Of a DNA stretch of 26,150 nt, positions 6,623 through 14,189 are shown piece by piece. The stretch's first letter is position 1. Each line of letters starts with the position of its first letter. The DNA comes from DATJHM01 sp035493895 (GTDB taxonomy: Bacteria > Chloroflexota > Ktedonobacteria > Ktedonobacterales > Ktedonobacteraceae). The stretch is taken from assembly GCA_035493895.1 (NCBI GenBank), contig DATJHM010000021.1, forward strand, positions 1 to 26,150, given 5' to 3'. Position numbers and translations under genes: made by a program. The notes under the pieces were generated by a model. The model saw only the letters and a list, made by a program, of their open reading frames with translations. It made no database searches and had not been told where the DNA came from.

Positions 6623-7072
6623 TCAGGATCGTGTGGGGAGAGCGGCTTCGAAAGTGCCGGAGACCTTGACATCGCCGTTCTGGTCGGCGGCCTGGACTCT
6701 GCCAACGATGCGTGTTTCACCGTTCAGTTCGTATTTTTTTGTGATCGTGCCGCTACAGGTGATCACATCGTCCAGATGGGTCATGCCTTTGAAGCGTACG
6801 TTAAATTTGCGTAGCGCCTGAGGGCCAACATAATCGCTTACCAGCTGGCCGACAAAGCCCATGATCAACATGCCATGAGCAATAATGCCACCCGTGCCGA
6901 TCGCTTCCCCTACTTTAGGATCAGTATGGAGAGGATTGAAGTCGCCCGAAGCACCGGCATAGCGAACCAGGCGCAAGTGCGTGATCGGCTCCTTCACCAG
7001 GGGTGGAATCGTATCGCCAACCTGCACATCCTCAGCATATTGTACCGTTGGATTGTGTGTCTCTGTGGTCAT
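6623..7072 (-). CDS. MaoC-family (R)-hydroxyacyl dehydratase, HadB-like
   Basis: A 149-residue single hot-dog-fold protein. The hydratase 2 motif is clear: YAGASGDFNPLHTDP followed by GGIIAHGMLIMGFVG, with Asp and His as the catalytic pair. It resembles the mycobacterial HadB catalytic subunit, which dehydrates 3-hydroxyacyl-ACP, or a PhaJ-type enoyl-CoA hydratase. AAGGAGAG lies about six bases before ATG 7072. The gene is 27 bases downstream of a second MaoC-type protein in the same direction. Split HadA/HadB pairs act as heterodimers in which the partner supplies substrate-binding surface, so that arrangement is inferred. Whether the substrate is ACP- or CoA-bound cannot be told. Confidence 0.85.
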   Translation of the reverse strand: MTTETHNPTVQYAEDVQVGDTIPPLVKEPITHLRLVRYAGASGDFNPLHTDPKVGEAIGTGGIIAHGMLIMGFVGQLVSDYVGPQALRKFNVRFKGMTHLDDVITCSGTITKKYELNGETRIVGRVQAADQNGDVKVSGTFEAALPTRS

Positions 7073-7099
7073 CGTGTCTCTCCTTTTCCTGGTATGTGC

Positions 7100-7552
7100 T
7101 TACTCACGGACCACCACGGTCGTGCGAGCCGTGAGAACGTGCTGGTGCTGCTGATTGGTGTAGCGCGTCTCAGTGGTCAGGATATCCATCGTCGAGCCAT
7201 CCTTGCCCCGGCGTGACTTCCCGTCGATAATCGTAGAGATACCGGTTAACACATCGCCTGGATACACGGGCGCGAGATATTCATATTCTTCCTCACCATG
7301 AAGGATACGCATCACATTAATGCCCGCGTCCGCCAGTTGCTCGCCGAACTGCGTATTGCCCCAGAAATTAAAGATAGTTGGTGCGCTTGGGAAGAGTGGC
7401 ACATCCTGGTAACCGGCGGCCTGAGCGGCTTCGCGGTTATGATAGATGGGATTATCATCACCTATTGCCAGGGCCAGCTCATGAATTTTGCTGCGTTCAA
7501 CCTCAATCGTGAACGGTGGAAAGCTCTGCCCGAGCTTATTTTTATCAAACAT
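7100..7552 (-). CDS. MaoC N-terminal-type dehydratase subunit, HadA/HadC-like
   Basis: A 150-residue hot-dog protein of the FAS1-like dehydratase/MaoC N-terminal type. It begins with GQSFPPFTIEVERSKIHEL, has a DDNPIYHNREAA region and then FGEQLADAG and LHGEEEYEYLAPVYPGD, the EYxxPVxxGD pattern typical of HadA/HadC. It lacks the intact D-x4-H catalytic motif of its partner encoded just downstream, which fits the non-catalytic subunit of a heterodimer. A promoter TTGACA-N18-CATACT lies at 7646-7617 on the minus strand. The ribosome site is weak. Proposed role: half of a 3-hydroxyacyl-ACP dehydratase. An independent thioesterase-like function is less likely given the pairing. Confidence 0.8.
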   Translation of the reverse strand: MFDKNKLGQSFPPFTIEVERSKIHELALAIGDDNPIYHNREAAQAAGYQDVPLFPSAPTIFNFWGNTQFGEQLADAGINVMRILHGEEEYEYLAPVYPGDVLTGISTIIDGKSRRGKDGSTMDILTTETRYTNQQHQHVLTARTTVVVRE

Positions 7553-7616
7553 ACACTCGTTCTTTCAAACAAAACTGCGTTCAAAACTCGCAATAGTACG
7601 TAGTCAGCCGTGAAAT

Positions 7617-7646
7617 AGTATGCGACCAGCCCCTTCCAATTGTCAA
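7617..7646 (-). promoter_or_regulatory. Promoter of the dehydratase pair
   Basis: On the minus strand, TTGACA (7646-7641) and CATACT (7622-7617) are 18 bases apart, about 65 bases before the HadA-like start. Confidence 0.5.
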
Positions 7647-7795
7647 GAGCGTGCATGCTCACAGAGATAGACATCGGTGAATTTAGCTCATATATAGAAA
7701 TATCTCATATATATAACCATACCATACTTTACTTACGTGAGTGGAAAAAAAGATAACGTATCATTCACTTTTACGTTCGAAAGGAATAACACATT

Positions 7796-8905
7796 ATGGA
7801 GTTCTTTGGGAAGAAGAAGCAGCATGCATTGGTGATGCTGACAACCCTTCTGCTCATCCTGGGTTTTGTAGTTTCTTTCTTTGCCGCAAGCCCACAGGCT
7901 CTGGCGCATGGCAAAAGATTTGAGGGATTCTTCAAACAGCGCAATCTCGTTTCAGACATTCCCGGAAGAGCGAGAGTGACAGATCCCAATCTGGTCAATT
8001 CGTGGGGAATAGTGGCGGATCGTAAAGCGCGTTTCTGGATTGCGGATAATGGTACGGGTGTGGCGACAGTCTATAACGGTCGTGGTACGCCCTTGCCTAA
8101 GGGCAACCCATTAGTAATACGTATCCCATTGCCTAAGGGGGCAACTGGACATTCAGCGCCAACCGGCATCGTTTTGAATGACACCCATAAGTTTGTCATC
8201 AAGGCGCATGGGAAAAAAGCTCCTGCTCGTCTTATTTTCGATACTGAGGATGGCACAATTGCGGCCTGGAATCCTAAGGTTGACCGGACGCATGCTATTC
8301 TGGTCGTCGATAGGTCCAAAAAAGGAGCAATCTACAAAGGGCTGGCGCGCATAAAGGATTTACTTTTTGCGGCGAATTTCTTTGCTGGAAGAGTAGAGGT
8401 TTTCGATAAAAAATTCCATTTGAAGAAATCTTTCACCGATGAGAATTTGCCAGCGGGATACGCGCCTTTTGGCATTCGCAATATTCGCGGCTTGCTGTAT
8501 GTTACCTTTGCGCTACAAGATGCAAATAAAGAAGATGACGTGCCTGGTGCAGGGCATGGATTCGTAGATATCTTTAATATTCATGGGCATTTGCTCAAGC
8601 GTCTTATCTCGCGTGGGCAGTTAGACTCGCCCTGGGGTCTGGTGCTTGCACCGGGCGAATTTGGGCCATTCGGTCGAGCCTTGCTCGTTGGCAATTTTGG
8701 CAATGGCCGCATTAATGCCTTTAATCCGCGAACAGGGAAATTTCTCGGGACACTCAGGGATAAGCATGGGCAGCCGATTATCAATGATGGTCTGTGGGGA
8801 CTCACCTTTGGCAAACGCATAGGTGAGCGCAATACGCTCTTCTTCACAGCCGGTCTGAATGATGAGCAGAATGGGCTGTTCGGTTCGATAAAGTTTGTAG
8901 ACTGA
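7796..8905 (+). CDS. Secreted TIGR03118-family beta-propeller protein
   Basis: A 369-residue protein starting with a Lys-rich n-region, a hydrophobic segment (about residues 11-33) and an AHG junction, so it is exported. The mature part has the hallmarks of the TIGR03118 family: NLVSDIPGRARVTDPNLVN near the start, WGIVAD, DGTIAAWNP, FAANFFAGRVEVFD, YAPFGIRNI, GHGFVDIFN, SPWGLVLAP, LLVGNFGNGRINAF and LWGLTFG, ending in GLFGSIKFVD. Repeats of this kind fold as a beta-propeller. No catalytic role is established for the family, and none is claimed. AAAGGA lies 10 bases before ATG 7796. The gene is monocistronic, ending in a strong terminator. The basic charge (many Lys/Arg) is notable for a secreted protein. 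Confidence 0.85.
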   Translation: MEFFGKKKQHALVMLTTLLLILGFVVSFFAASPQALAHGKRFEGFFKQRNLVSDIPGRARVTDPNLVNSWGIVADRKARFWIADNGTGVATVYNGRGTPLPKGNPLVIRIPLPKGATGHSAPTGIVLNDTHKFVIKAHGKKAPARLIFDTEDGTIAAWNPKVDRTHAILVVDRSKKGAIYKGLARIKDLLFAANFFAGRVEVFDKKFHLKKSFTDENLPAGYAPFGIRNIRGLLYVTFALQDANKEDDVPGAGHGFVDIFNIHGHLLKRLISRGQLDSPWGLVLAPGEFGPFGRALLVGNFGNGRINAFNPRTGKFLGTLRDKHGQPIINDGLWGLTFGKRIGERNTLFFTAGLNDEQNGLFGSIKFVD

Positions 8906-8973
8906 TCGATGTCGCTTGCCGATTCTACAGCCTCGCCAGTCCAGGAACTGATCATCTACGACGTATGATTGTG

Positions 8974-9014
8974 GTGTGCCGCAGCGCTCGAGCGTTGCGG
9001 CACACAATTTTTTT
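8974..9014 (+). terminator. Rho-independent terminator after the propeller gene
   Basis: GTGTGCCGCA (8974-8983) pairs with TGCGGCACAC (8996-9005), and the stem extends inward through GCGCT/AGCGT. It is followed by AATTTTTTT (9006-9014). Confidence 0.9.
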
Positions 9015-9042
9015 GTCATCTCCCATAGACATGAAGAGAAGA

Positions 9043-9186
9043 AAACGTTGTGCAGAGGAGACAATTTGCGTTATGCAACATTTGCGTTGTGCAGAAAATG
9101 TAACAATTTGCGTTGTGCAACGTTTTTCGTTATACAAGGAAGTGACATGTTGAGTTGTGCAACATCTTCATTGTGTTAGTAAGTTA
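9043..9186. repeat. 42-bp-period array of TTGC-N5-GCAA palindromes
   Basis: Seven related boxes of consensus TTGCGTTGTGCAA begin at about 9043, 9066, 9082, 9108, 9125, 9150 and 9166. They form units of 42 bases (9061-9102, 9103-9144, 9145-9186). In each unit the first box is an inverted repeat: TTGC-N5-GCAA at 9066-9078 and 9108-9120, and ATGTTG-N7-CAACAT at 9147-9165. Their centres, 9072, 9114 and 9156, are exactly 42 bases apart, four helical turns. The second box in each unit is degenerate. It lies between a terminator and the accC promoter, so a cooperative regulator-binding array is plausible. No protein is assigned. Confidence 0.7.
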
Positions 9187-9226
9187 TGATATAGAGAGTG
9201 GAGATTCGTGAATATATCCACGTTTA

Positions 9227-9361
9227 TCGTCACCTGAGAGGGCAGGGCGAACCAGTCGAATGGTACTAGCCTTGTAGGAGAGGTGCATGATATAATTGCC
9301 TACAATAAGCAACCCTCATAATAGGGCCTATGGTTGAGAGGAGCAGGATGGAGGGCGTGCC
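9227..9361 (+). promoter_or_regulatory. accC leader: extended -10, foldable segment, short upstream ORF
   Basis: TGATATAAT (9288-9296) is an extended -10 element, implying a start near 9303. Around and before it, CACCT (9231-9235) can pair with AGGTG (9281-9285), enclosing ACCA/TGGT and GGC/GCC pairings, so longer upstream transcripts could fold. CAACC (9309-9313) can pair with GGTTG (9332-9336). A ten-codon ORF (9348-9380, peptide MEGVPCVSFI), preceded by GAGGAG, overlaps the accC start. GGAGGG (9350-9355) is the accC ribosome site. Regulation through any of these is inferred. Confidence 0.4.
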
Positions 9362-10735
9362 TTGCGTATCCTTCATCTAGAACGTATGTTTCGCAAAATA
9401 TTAATAGCTAATCGTGGCGAGATAGCGCTGCGCGTGATACGAGCCTGTCGTGAGATGGGAATACGCAGTGTGATCGCTCACTCTGAAGCGGATCGAAACT
9501 CGCTCCCTGTTCGTATGGCAGATGAGCGTATTTGTATTGGTCCGGGGGCGAGCGGAAAGAGTTATTTAAATATCCCGAATATCATCAGCGCGGCCTTAAT
9601 TTCTGAGGCAGAAGCGATTCACCCTGGCTATGGTTTTCTTTCTGAAAATACAAGCTTTGCTGAGATCTGTAATGATGTCAATATTACATTTATCGGGCCT
9701 TCGGCGAGCGTAATGTCGGTGATGGGTGATAAGGTATCTGCACGTAAAGCCATGGCTGAGGCAGGCTTGCCTATGTTGCCCGGCACACCAGTGCTGCGTA
9801 CATTGAGCGATGCGCAAGAGGCGGCCAGAGAAATTGGTTTTCCACTGATGTTGAAGGCGGTGGCGGGCGGTGGTGGACGTGGCATACGTCTGGTGAACAA
9901 TTTCGATGAGTTTGACCGCATATTTACAGTGGCGCAGAATGAGGTGCGTGAAGCATTTCGTGATGATGGTATTTATCTGGAGCGTTATCTGGCCAAAGCA
10001 CGACATGTTGAGATACAGATTCTGGTTGATCGCTATGGAAACGCCGTCCATCTGGGAGAGCGCAACTGTTCCTGTCAGCGGCGCAATCAGAAGCTCCTCG
10101 AAGAGTCGCCAAGCCCTTTCTTGCCTCGTGAACTGCGCGATGAGATGGGCACGAAGGCCGTACGTGCGGTCCAACAGGTGGGATATCGGAACGCGGGCAC
10201 TCTGGAATTTCTGGTTGATGAGCAGGATCGCTATTATTTCATGGAGATGAATACGCGTTTACAGGTCGAGCATCCAGTGACCGAACTGGTGACCAGCCTG
10301 GATCTGGTAAAAGAACAGATTCGGATTGCCGCCGATCTGCCGATGCAGTTGCGCCAGGAAGAATTGCGCTTCTATGGCCACGCGATTGAATGTCGTATCA
10401 CCGCAGAGGATGCGAGCGCCGATTTTCGTCCCCAGACTGGAGTTGTTGAGCAGTATCTACCCCCAGGAGGACCAGGAGTACGCGTTGACAGCCATCTGTT
10501 TGCCGGTTACGAGATTCCCCCTCACTATGACTCTTTGCTGGCAAAATTGATTGTCTGGGCTGAGACGCGCGAAATGGCGATTGCACGCATGCAGCGTGCG
10601 CTTGATGAGTTTGTAATAGAAGGCGTAACCACCACCATCCCGTTTCATCAACGTTTGTTAAAGCACGAAGGATTTTTGCGTGGTGACACCTATACACGTT
10701 TTATACAAGAGGAAGCCGTAGCACTCGGCATTTAG
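9362..10735 (+). CDS. accC: Biotin carboxylase subunit of acetyl-CoA carboxylase
   Basis: A 457-residue ATP-grasp enzyme that carboxylates the biotin of BCCP using bicarbonate and ATP, the first half-reaction of malonyl-CoA synthesis. Visible motifs are FRKILIANRGEIALRVIRAC at the N-terminus, the ATP-binding glycine loop GGGGRG (169-174), HLGERNCSCQRRNQK (catalytic Lys244) and EMNTRLQVEHPVTE (295-308, catalytic Arg and Glu). Length is normal for the family. TTG at 9362 is chosen because GGAGGG sits six bases upstream; the internal ATG at 9386 has no ribosome site. The TAG stop overlaps the ribosome site of fabF, so translation is probably coupled. Propionyl-CoA carboxylase use is possible, but fabF and accB as partners favour fatty-acid synthesis. 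Confidence 0.96.
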   Translation: MRILHLERMFRKILIANRGEIALRVIRACREMGIRSVIAHSEADRNSLPVRMADERICIGPGASGKSYLNIPNIISAALISEAEAIHPGYGFLSENTSFAEICNDVNITFIGPSASVMSVMGDKVSARKAMAEAGLPMLPGTPVLRTLSDAQEAAREIGFPLMLKAVAGGGGRGIRLVNNFDEFDRIFTVAQNEVREAFRDDGIYLERYLAKARHVEIQILVDRYGNAVHLGERNCSCQRRNQKLLEESPSPFLPRELRDEMGTKAVRAVQQVGYRNAGTLEFLVDEQDRYYFMEMNTRLQVEHPVTELVTSLDLVKEQIRIAADLPMQLRQEELRFYGHAIECRITAEDASADFRPQTGVVEQYLPPGGPGVRVDSHLFAGYEIPPHYDSLLAKLIVWAETREMAIARMQRALDEFVIEGVTTTIPFHQRLLKHEGFLRGDTYTRFIQEEAVALGI

Positions 10736-10746
10736 GAGGTGACGTT

Positions 10747-11985
10747 ATGCCTCGCGTAGTAGTAACCGGAATGGGACTGGTTACCTCGTTGGGAAACGAC
10801 CTGGCGACCACCTGGGATGGGCTCGTTCATGGTCGATCTGGTGTGGGTGAGATTACAGGATACGATACAAGCAAATACCGCGTGCATTTCGCGGCTCAGG
10901 TCAATAATTTTGATCCCTCACCATATATGGATCGTAAAGAGATCCGCCGTAATGATCCCTATGAGCATATGGCAGTTGCCACTTCGATGCAGGCGCTGAA
11001 ACATGCAAATTTGCAGATTACAGATGAATTCTCTGAAGATGTTGGAGTGTACATCGGGAGCGGCATTGGTGGATTGGTCACGCAACACGAGCAATTTCGT
11101 GTGCTGTTTGATAAAGGTCCCGATCGTATCAGTCCGTTCTTTATTAATATGATGATCATCGACGGCGCGCCTGGTATCGTCTCTATTATGACCGGCGCGA
11201 AGGGTCCCAACTGGGCGGCCGTCTCGGCCTGTGCGACAAGCGGTAACACAGTTGGCGAGGCCTGGGAGACCATTCGGCGGGGCGATGCGAAAGTAATGAT
11301 TGCCGGAGGCTCTGAGAAGGGCGTGACGCCTATCGCTATGGCTGCCTTCGACAATATGCATGCGCTCTCGCGTAACAATGGGGATCCGCAGGGAGCCAGT
11401 CGTCCTTTTGATGTGAAGCGCGATGGCTTTGTCATGGGTGAAGGTTCCGGCATGCTTATTCTGGAAGAACTGGAGTTCGCCAAGGCCCGTGGTGCGAACA
11501 TCCTGGCCGAGATGATCGGCTATGGTTGTACCAGCGATGCGCATCATATTACCGAGCCAGCTCCAGGTGGTAATGGTATTATGCGTGCGATGCGTCTGGC
11601 CATACGCAAATCCGGTTTGCAGCCCGAAGACGTCGATTATATCAACGCGCATGGAACTTCCACCTATCCCAATGATCGTGCTGAAACGCAGGCCATTAAG
11701 ACCTACTTTGGTGATCATGCGTATAAGCTGGCAGTCAGCTCTACCAAATCAATGATCGGTCATACATTGGGAGCGGCGGGAGCGATCGAAGCGGTCATTT
11801 CGGTGCAGAGCATTTTGAATGGAATCATACCGCCGACCATCAATTTACATAATCCCGATCCTGAATGTGATCTCGACTATGTGCCGAATGAAGCACGCGA
11901 GGCCCGGGTGAATGTGGCGATGTCAAATGTCCTGGGTTTTGGCGGGCACAACACCAGCCTGGTGTTTAAACGCTACGAAGAGTAA
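10747..11985 (+). CDS. fabF: Beta-ketoacyl-ACP synthase II
   Basis: A 412-residue condensing enzyme that elongates acyl-ACP with malonyl-ACP. The catalytic triad is visible: Cys162 in VSACATSG, His302 in NAHGTSTYPND and His339 in SSTKSMIGHTLGAAGA, with the conserved Lys334. The start VVVTGMGLVTSLGND and the DGFVMGEGSGMLILE motif are typical. The active-site string is ACATS where ACATG is more usual, a small variation. A perfect AGGAGGTGA lies before ATG 10747, overlapping the accC stop. It is the middle gene of accC-fabF-accB, placing the condensing enzyme between two carboxylase subunits. Confidence 0.96.
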   Translation: MPRVVVTGMGLVTSLGNDLATTWDGLVHGRSGVGEITGYDTSKYRVHFAAQVNNFDPSPYMDRKEIRRNDPYEHMAVATSMQALKHANLQITDEFSEDVGVYIGSGIGGLVTQHEQFRVLFDKGPDRISPFFINMMIIDGAPGIVSIMTGAKGPNWAAVSACATSGNTVGEAWETIRRGDAKVMIAGGSEKGVTPIAMAAFDNMHALSRNNGDPQGASRPFDVKRDGFVMGEGSGMLILEELEFAKARGANILAEMIGYGCTSDAHHITEPAPGGNGIMRAMRLAIRKSGLQPEDVDYINAHGTSTYPNDRAETQAIKTYFGDHAYKLAVSSTKSMIGHTLGAAGAIEAVISVQSILNGIIPPTINLHNPDPECDLDYVPNEAREARVNVAMSNVLGFGGHNTSLVFKRYEE

Positions 11986-11992
11986 GGCGAGC

Positions 11993-12457
11993 ATGGAAAT
12001 ATCGAAAAAAGAATCGTGGCTGGAGCGTGTCGAAGAGATCGTCAATGTGCTCGAAGGCAGCAGTATTGGTGAACTGGAGCTGGTGGAGGATGGGACCGAG
12101 ATCATCATCCGACGTCAGCCCGGCATGGTGCTGACGACTGCGCCGACATCGCAGGCAAGCGCGGCGGCTCCGAGCACATCAGCCACTCCCAGACGGGGAG
12201 CAAAACGTGTCGAGCCAGGGGTCGCCATCGTGGCACCCCTTACCGGCGTCTATTATTCAGCCGCCTCACCGAGTATGCCGCCTTTCGTGAATATTGGCGA
12301 TGTTGTTCAGGTTGGTCAGGTTGTGGCCTTGATCGAGGCCATGAAGGTCTTTAATGAGATCAACGCCGAAGTTTCTGGCAAAGTCGTTGCCATAGTTGCT
12401 ACCAGTGGCAATGTTGTGCAGAAGGGCGAAGTTTTGCTGCGCATCGAGCCAGCGTAA
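11993..12457 (+). CDS. accB: Biotin carboxyl carrier protein of acetyl-CoA carboxylase
   Basis: A 154-residue BCCP. The acidic N-terminal helix region (WLERVEEIVNVLEGSSIGEL) is followed by the strand EIIIRR, an Ala/Pro/Ser/Thr-rich flexible linker (about residues 44-70) and the biotinyl domain starting at VAPLTGVYY. Lys118 in IEAMKVFNEI is the biotinylation site. It carries CO2 between AccC and the carboxyltransferase. ATG 11993 is chosen because it follows the fabF stop by seven bases with AAGG upstream; the frame is also open upstream inside fabF, but that part has no BCCP-like sequence. It is the last gene of the operon and is followed by a terminator. The carboxyltransferase genes accA/accD are not in this window. 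Confidence 0.95.
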   Translation: MEISKKESWLERVEEIVNVLEGSSIGELELVEDGTEIIIRRQPGMVLTTAPTSQASAAAPSTSATPRRGAKRVEPGVAIVAPLTGVYYSAASPSMPPFVNIGDVVQVGQVVALIEAMKVFNEINAEVSGKVVAIVATSGNVVQKGEVLLRIEPA

Positions 12458-12471
12458 AACGGTCATTGCAT

Positions 12472-12512
12472 AAAAGCATCTATGGAAAGCAATGTTTCCC
12501 ATAGATGCTTTT
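12472..12512. terminator. Bidirectional terminator between accB and the HAD phosphatase
   Basis: AAAAGCATCTATGG-AAA (12472-12488) pairs with TTT-CCCATAGATGCTTTT (12495-12512), a long stem with a six-base loop. A and T tracts on both sides let it serve accB on the plus strand and the convergent phosphatase gene on the minus strand. Confidence 0.85.
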
Positions 12513-12574
12513 ATTATGTATTACGATGACGTGTAAATGGTTGTGGAAGTGCAAGAAGAGCTGATAGTATGCGT

Positions 12575-13270
12575 TTAAGATGCGGGGAATGGGTCATCTG
12601 CTGTGGACGTTACTGTAATTGTTAGTGATGGTATCGTCCGATCTGATTTATTGCTGTGAGTAATGTTGAGCGCCGACAGGGATAGTATGCATGTCTGCGC
12701 AGCTTGCAAATCGGCAGGCAGGTGCGTGGATGCGATGGCAATAGCAGTCATGTCGGCAGTAAGTGCGGCCTGAATACCGGCTGGAGCATCTTCGATAACA
12801 ACACAGGATTGAGGAGCTACTCCTAAAAGGTCCGCCGCTTTCAAATAACCCTCGGGATGCGGCTTGCCTTCAGCGACGTCTTCAGCAGTAATAAAGACTG
12901 ATGGTAAGGGCAAACCTACTGCACGTAAACGCGTGGTGGCAAGAGCACGAGAGCCAGAGGTGACTACCGCCCATTGTGAAGGAGCCAGAGTCGCCAGAAG
13001 TTCAGCCGCACCAGTTATGGCAACAAGTCCGTTGGTATCCTCTATTTCAGCTTGTTCCATCTTTCGCGCTTCAGCTTCAACATCGAGATCTGGAGCTATA
13101 TCGCGTATGGTATCAATAGAGCGCCGACCATGTGCGCGAGCGATAATCTCCAGAAAATTCAGTCCATGTCGATTTGCCCATTGATACCACAAACGTTCAA
13201 CGCAAGGCGTTGAGTCCACAAGTACGCCGTCCAGATCGAATAAGATAGCATCAGAGAAAAATTGCTGCAT
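12575..13270 (-). CDS. HAD-superfamily sugar-phosphatase (YfbT/beta-PGM-like)
   Basis: A 231-residue HAD hydrolase of subfamily IA. Motif I, ILFDLDGVLVDS, supplies the nucleophile Asp12 and acid/base Asp14. Motif II is VVTSGS, the motif III Lys is in GKPHPEGYLKAA and motif IV is VIEDAPAGIQAAL. The cap region (ANRHGLNFLEIIARAHGRRS) resembles E. coli YfbT, a broad sugar-phosphate phosphatase, by memory. ATG 13270 has GAAGGT nine bases upstream; ATG 13291 and further upstream Mets are in frame but unsupported. It is divergent from a DeoR-family repressor, whose presumed direct-repeat operators overlap its promoter, so sugar-phosphate-responsive control is likely. The last 40 residues after IAIAS are Ser/Thr-rich and poorly conserved. 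Confidence 0.88.
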   Translation of the reverse strand: MQQFFSDAILFDLDGVLVDSTPCVERLWYQWANRHGLNFLEIIARAHGRRSIDTIRDIAPDLDVEAEARKMEQAEIEDTNGLVAITGAAELLATLAPSQWAVVTSGSRALATTRLRAVGLPLPSVFITAEDVAEGKPHPEGYLKAADLLGVAPQSCVVIEDAPAGIQAALTADMTAIAIASTHLPADLQAAQTCILSLSALNITHSNKSDRTIPSLTITVTSTADDPFPAS

Positions 13271-13318
13271 TGTTGCCAGACCTTCTTTCATTGTTATAGT
13301 ATACTGTGTATATTCATG

Positions 13319-13347
13319 ATGATATGCGCAATTTCGTGCAACGTCAA
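13319..13347 (-). promoter_or_regulatory. Promoter of the HAD phosphatase gene
   Basis: On the minus strand, TTGACG (13347-13342) and TATCAT (13324-13319) are exactly 17 bases apart, about 50 bases before the start codon. Confidence 0.6.
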
Positions 13348-13368
13348 GTAATATCATGCAATTTCAAG
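13327..13368. promoter_or_regulatory. Direct-repeat operators for the DeoR-family repressor
   Basis: Three boxes of consensus TGCAATTTCAAG start at 13327 (CGCAATTTCGTG), 13337 (TGCAACGTCAAG) and 13357 (TGCAATTTCAAG). Spacings of 10 and 20 bases place them on one helix face. They cover the -35 and spacer of the phosphatase promoter. Direct repeats of this size are common for DeoR/GlpR-family repressors. Confidence 0.55.
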
Positions 13369-13422
13369 AAAAAAATAAGCACTTATAAACAAATACGTGC
13401 ATTAATCGGCAGAGGTGAGAGA

Positions 13423-14181
13423 ATGCTTACAGAAGAGAGGCGGCGGTATATTTTACAGATACTCGCTCAAGATCGTAAAGTGGTTGCCAAGAAGATCAGT
13501 GAAGAGTTGGGTATTTCGGAAGATACTGTTCGACGTGATTTGCGCGAATTGGCTGCTGAAGGCGCATTGCAACGTGTGCATGGAGGGGCATTACCACGAC
13601 CTCCGGCTTATGGAAACGTTGCCGAGCGCCAGACGCAGACTCCTGCAAAGAAAATTGCTATTGCTCGTGCTGCAACGCAATTTGTGCGAAATGGGCAGGT
13701 TATTCTTCTTGACGGAGGAACAACGAATATTCAGGTGGCTCAACAGCTTCCTGAAGACCTGCATGCAACGGTCGTGACCAATAATCCACATGTTGCAGTG
13801 GCATTGGAAGAGCACCATCCCCATATTGAAGTCGTGATGCTGGGAGGAAATCTTCTCAAAGAAGCAATGGTCACACTTGGGGCTGCGACCCTGGATACGT
13901 TGCGCATGATTCGTGCAGATATCTACTTTTTTGGCGTATGTAGTTTGCATCCCTCGCTAGGCATCAGCACGAACCATCTCGAAGAAGCATATCTGAAACG
14001 CGCAATGATAGGGTGTGCATCGGAGGTGATCGCTTTAGCTGCACCAGAGAAATTGAATACGGCATCTCCCTATATCGTAGGCCAGATCGGTGAACTGACG
14101 GGCATCGTGACCGAACAATCCGTTTCCGATGAGCTTCTGGAACCATATCGTACATTGAATATCACAGTTATTCGAGCCTGA
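13423..14181 (+). CDS. DeoR-family transcriptional repressor
   Basis: A 252-residue regulator. The N-terminal winged helix has the family signature EERRRYILQIL, then VVAKKISEELGISEDTVRRD (about residues 20-39) and LRELAAEGALQRVHGGAL. The C-terminal sensor domain of ISOCOT fold has ILLDGGTTNIQVAQQL, VVTNNPHVAVAL and VMLGGNLL, used to sense a phosphorylated sugar. ATG 13423 is chosen from the ribosome site AGAGGTGAGA just upstream; the in-frame ATG at 13306 would add 39 residues unlike the family. It is divergent from the HAD sugar-phosphatase with shared operators, so it probably represses that gene and itself until the sugar phosphate accumulates. The specific sugar is unknown. Confidence 0.93.
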   Translation: MLTEERRRYILQILAQDRKVVAKKISEELGISEDTVRRDLRELAAEGALQRVHGGALPRPPAYGNVAERQTQTPAKKIAIARAATQFVRNGQVILLDGGTTNIQVAQQLPEDLHATVVTNNPHVAVALEEHHPHIEVVMLGGNLLKEAMVTLGAATLDTLRMIRADIYFFGVCSLHPSLGISTNHLEEAYLKRAMIGCASEVIALAAPEKLNTASPYIVGQIGELTGIVTEQSVSDELLEPYRTLNITVIRA

Positions 14182-14189
14182 GGGGAAAG

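Noticed and set aside
9043..9186. CRISPR-like array
   Set aside because: Repeats are short and degenerate, the intervening sequences are themselves related, and no cas genes are near. The pattern is a periodic palindrome array, not repeat-spacer.
10918..11718. Long 266-codon open frame antisense to fabF
   Set aside because: It is entirely opposite a clear fabF with intact catalytic residues, its translation has no recognisable domain, and it has no ribosome site. It is a shadow of codon bias.
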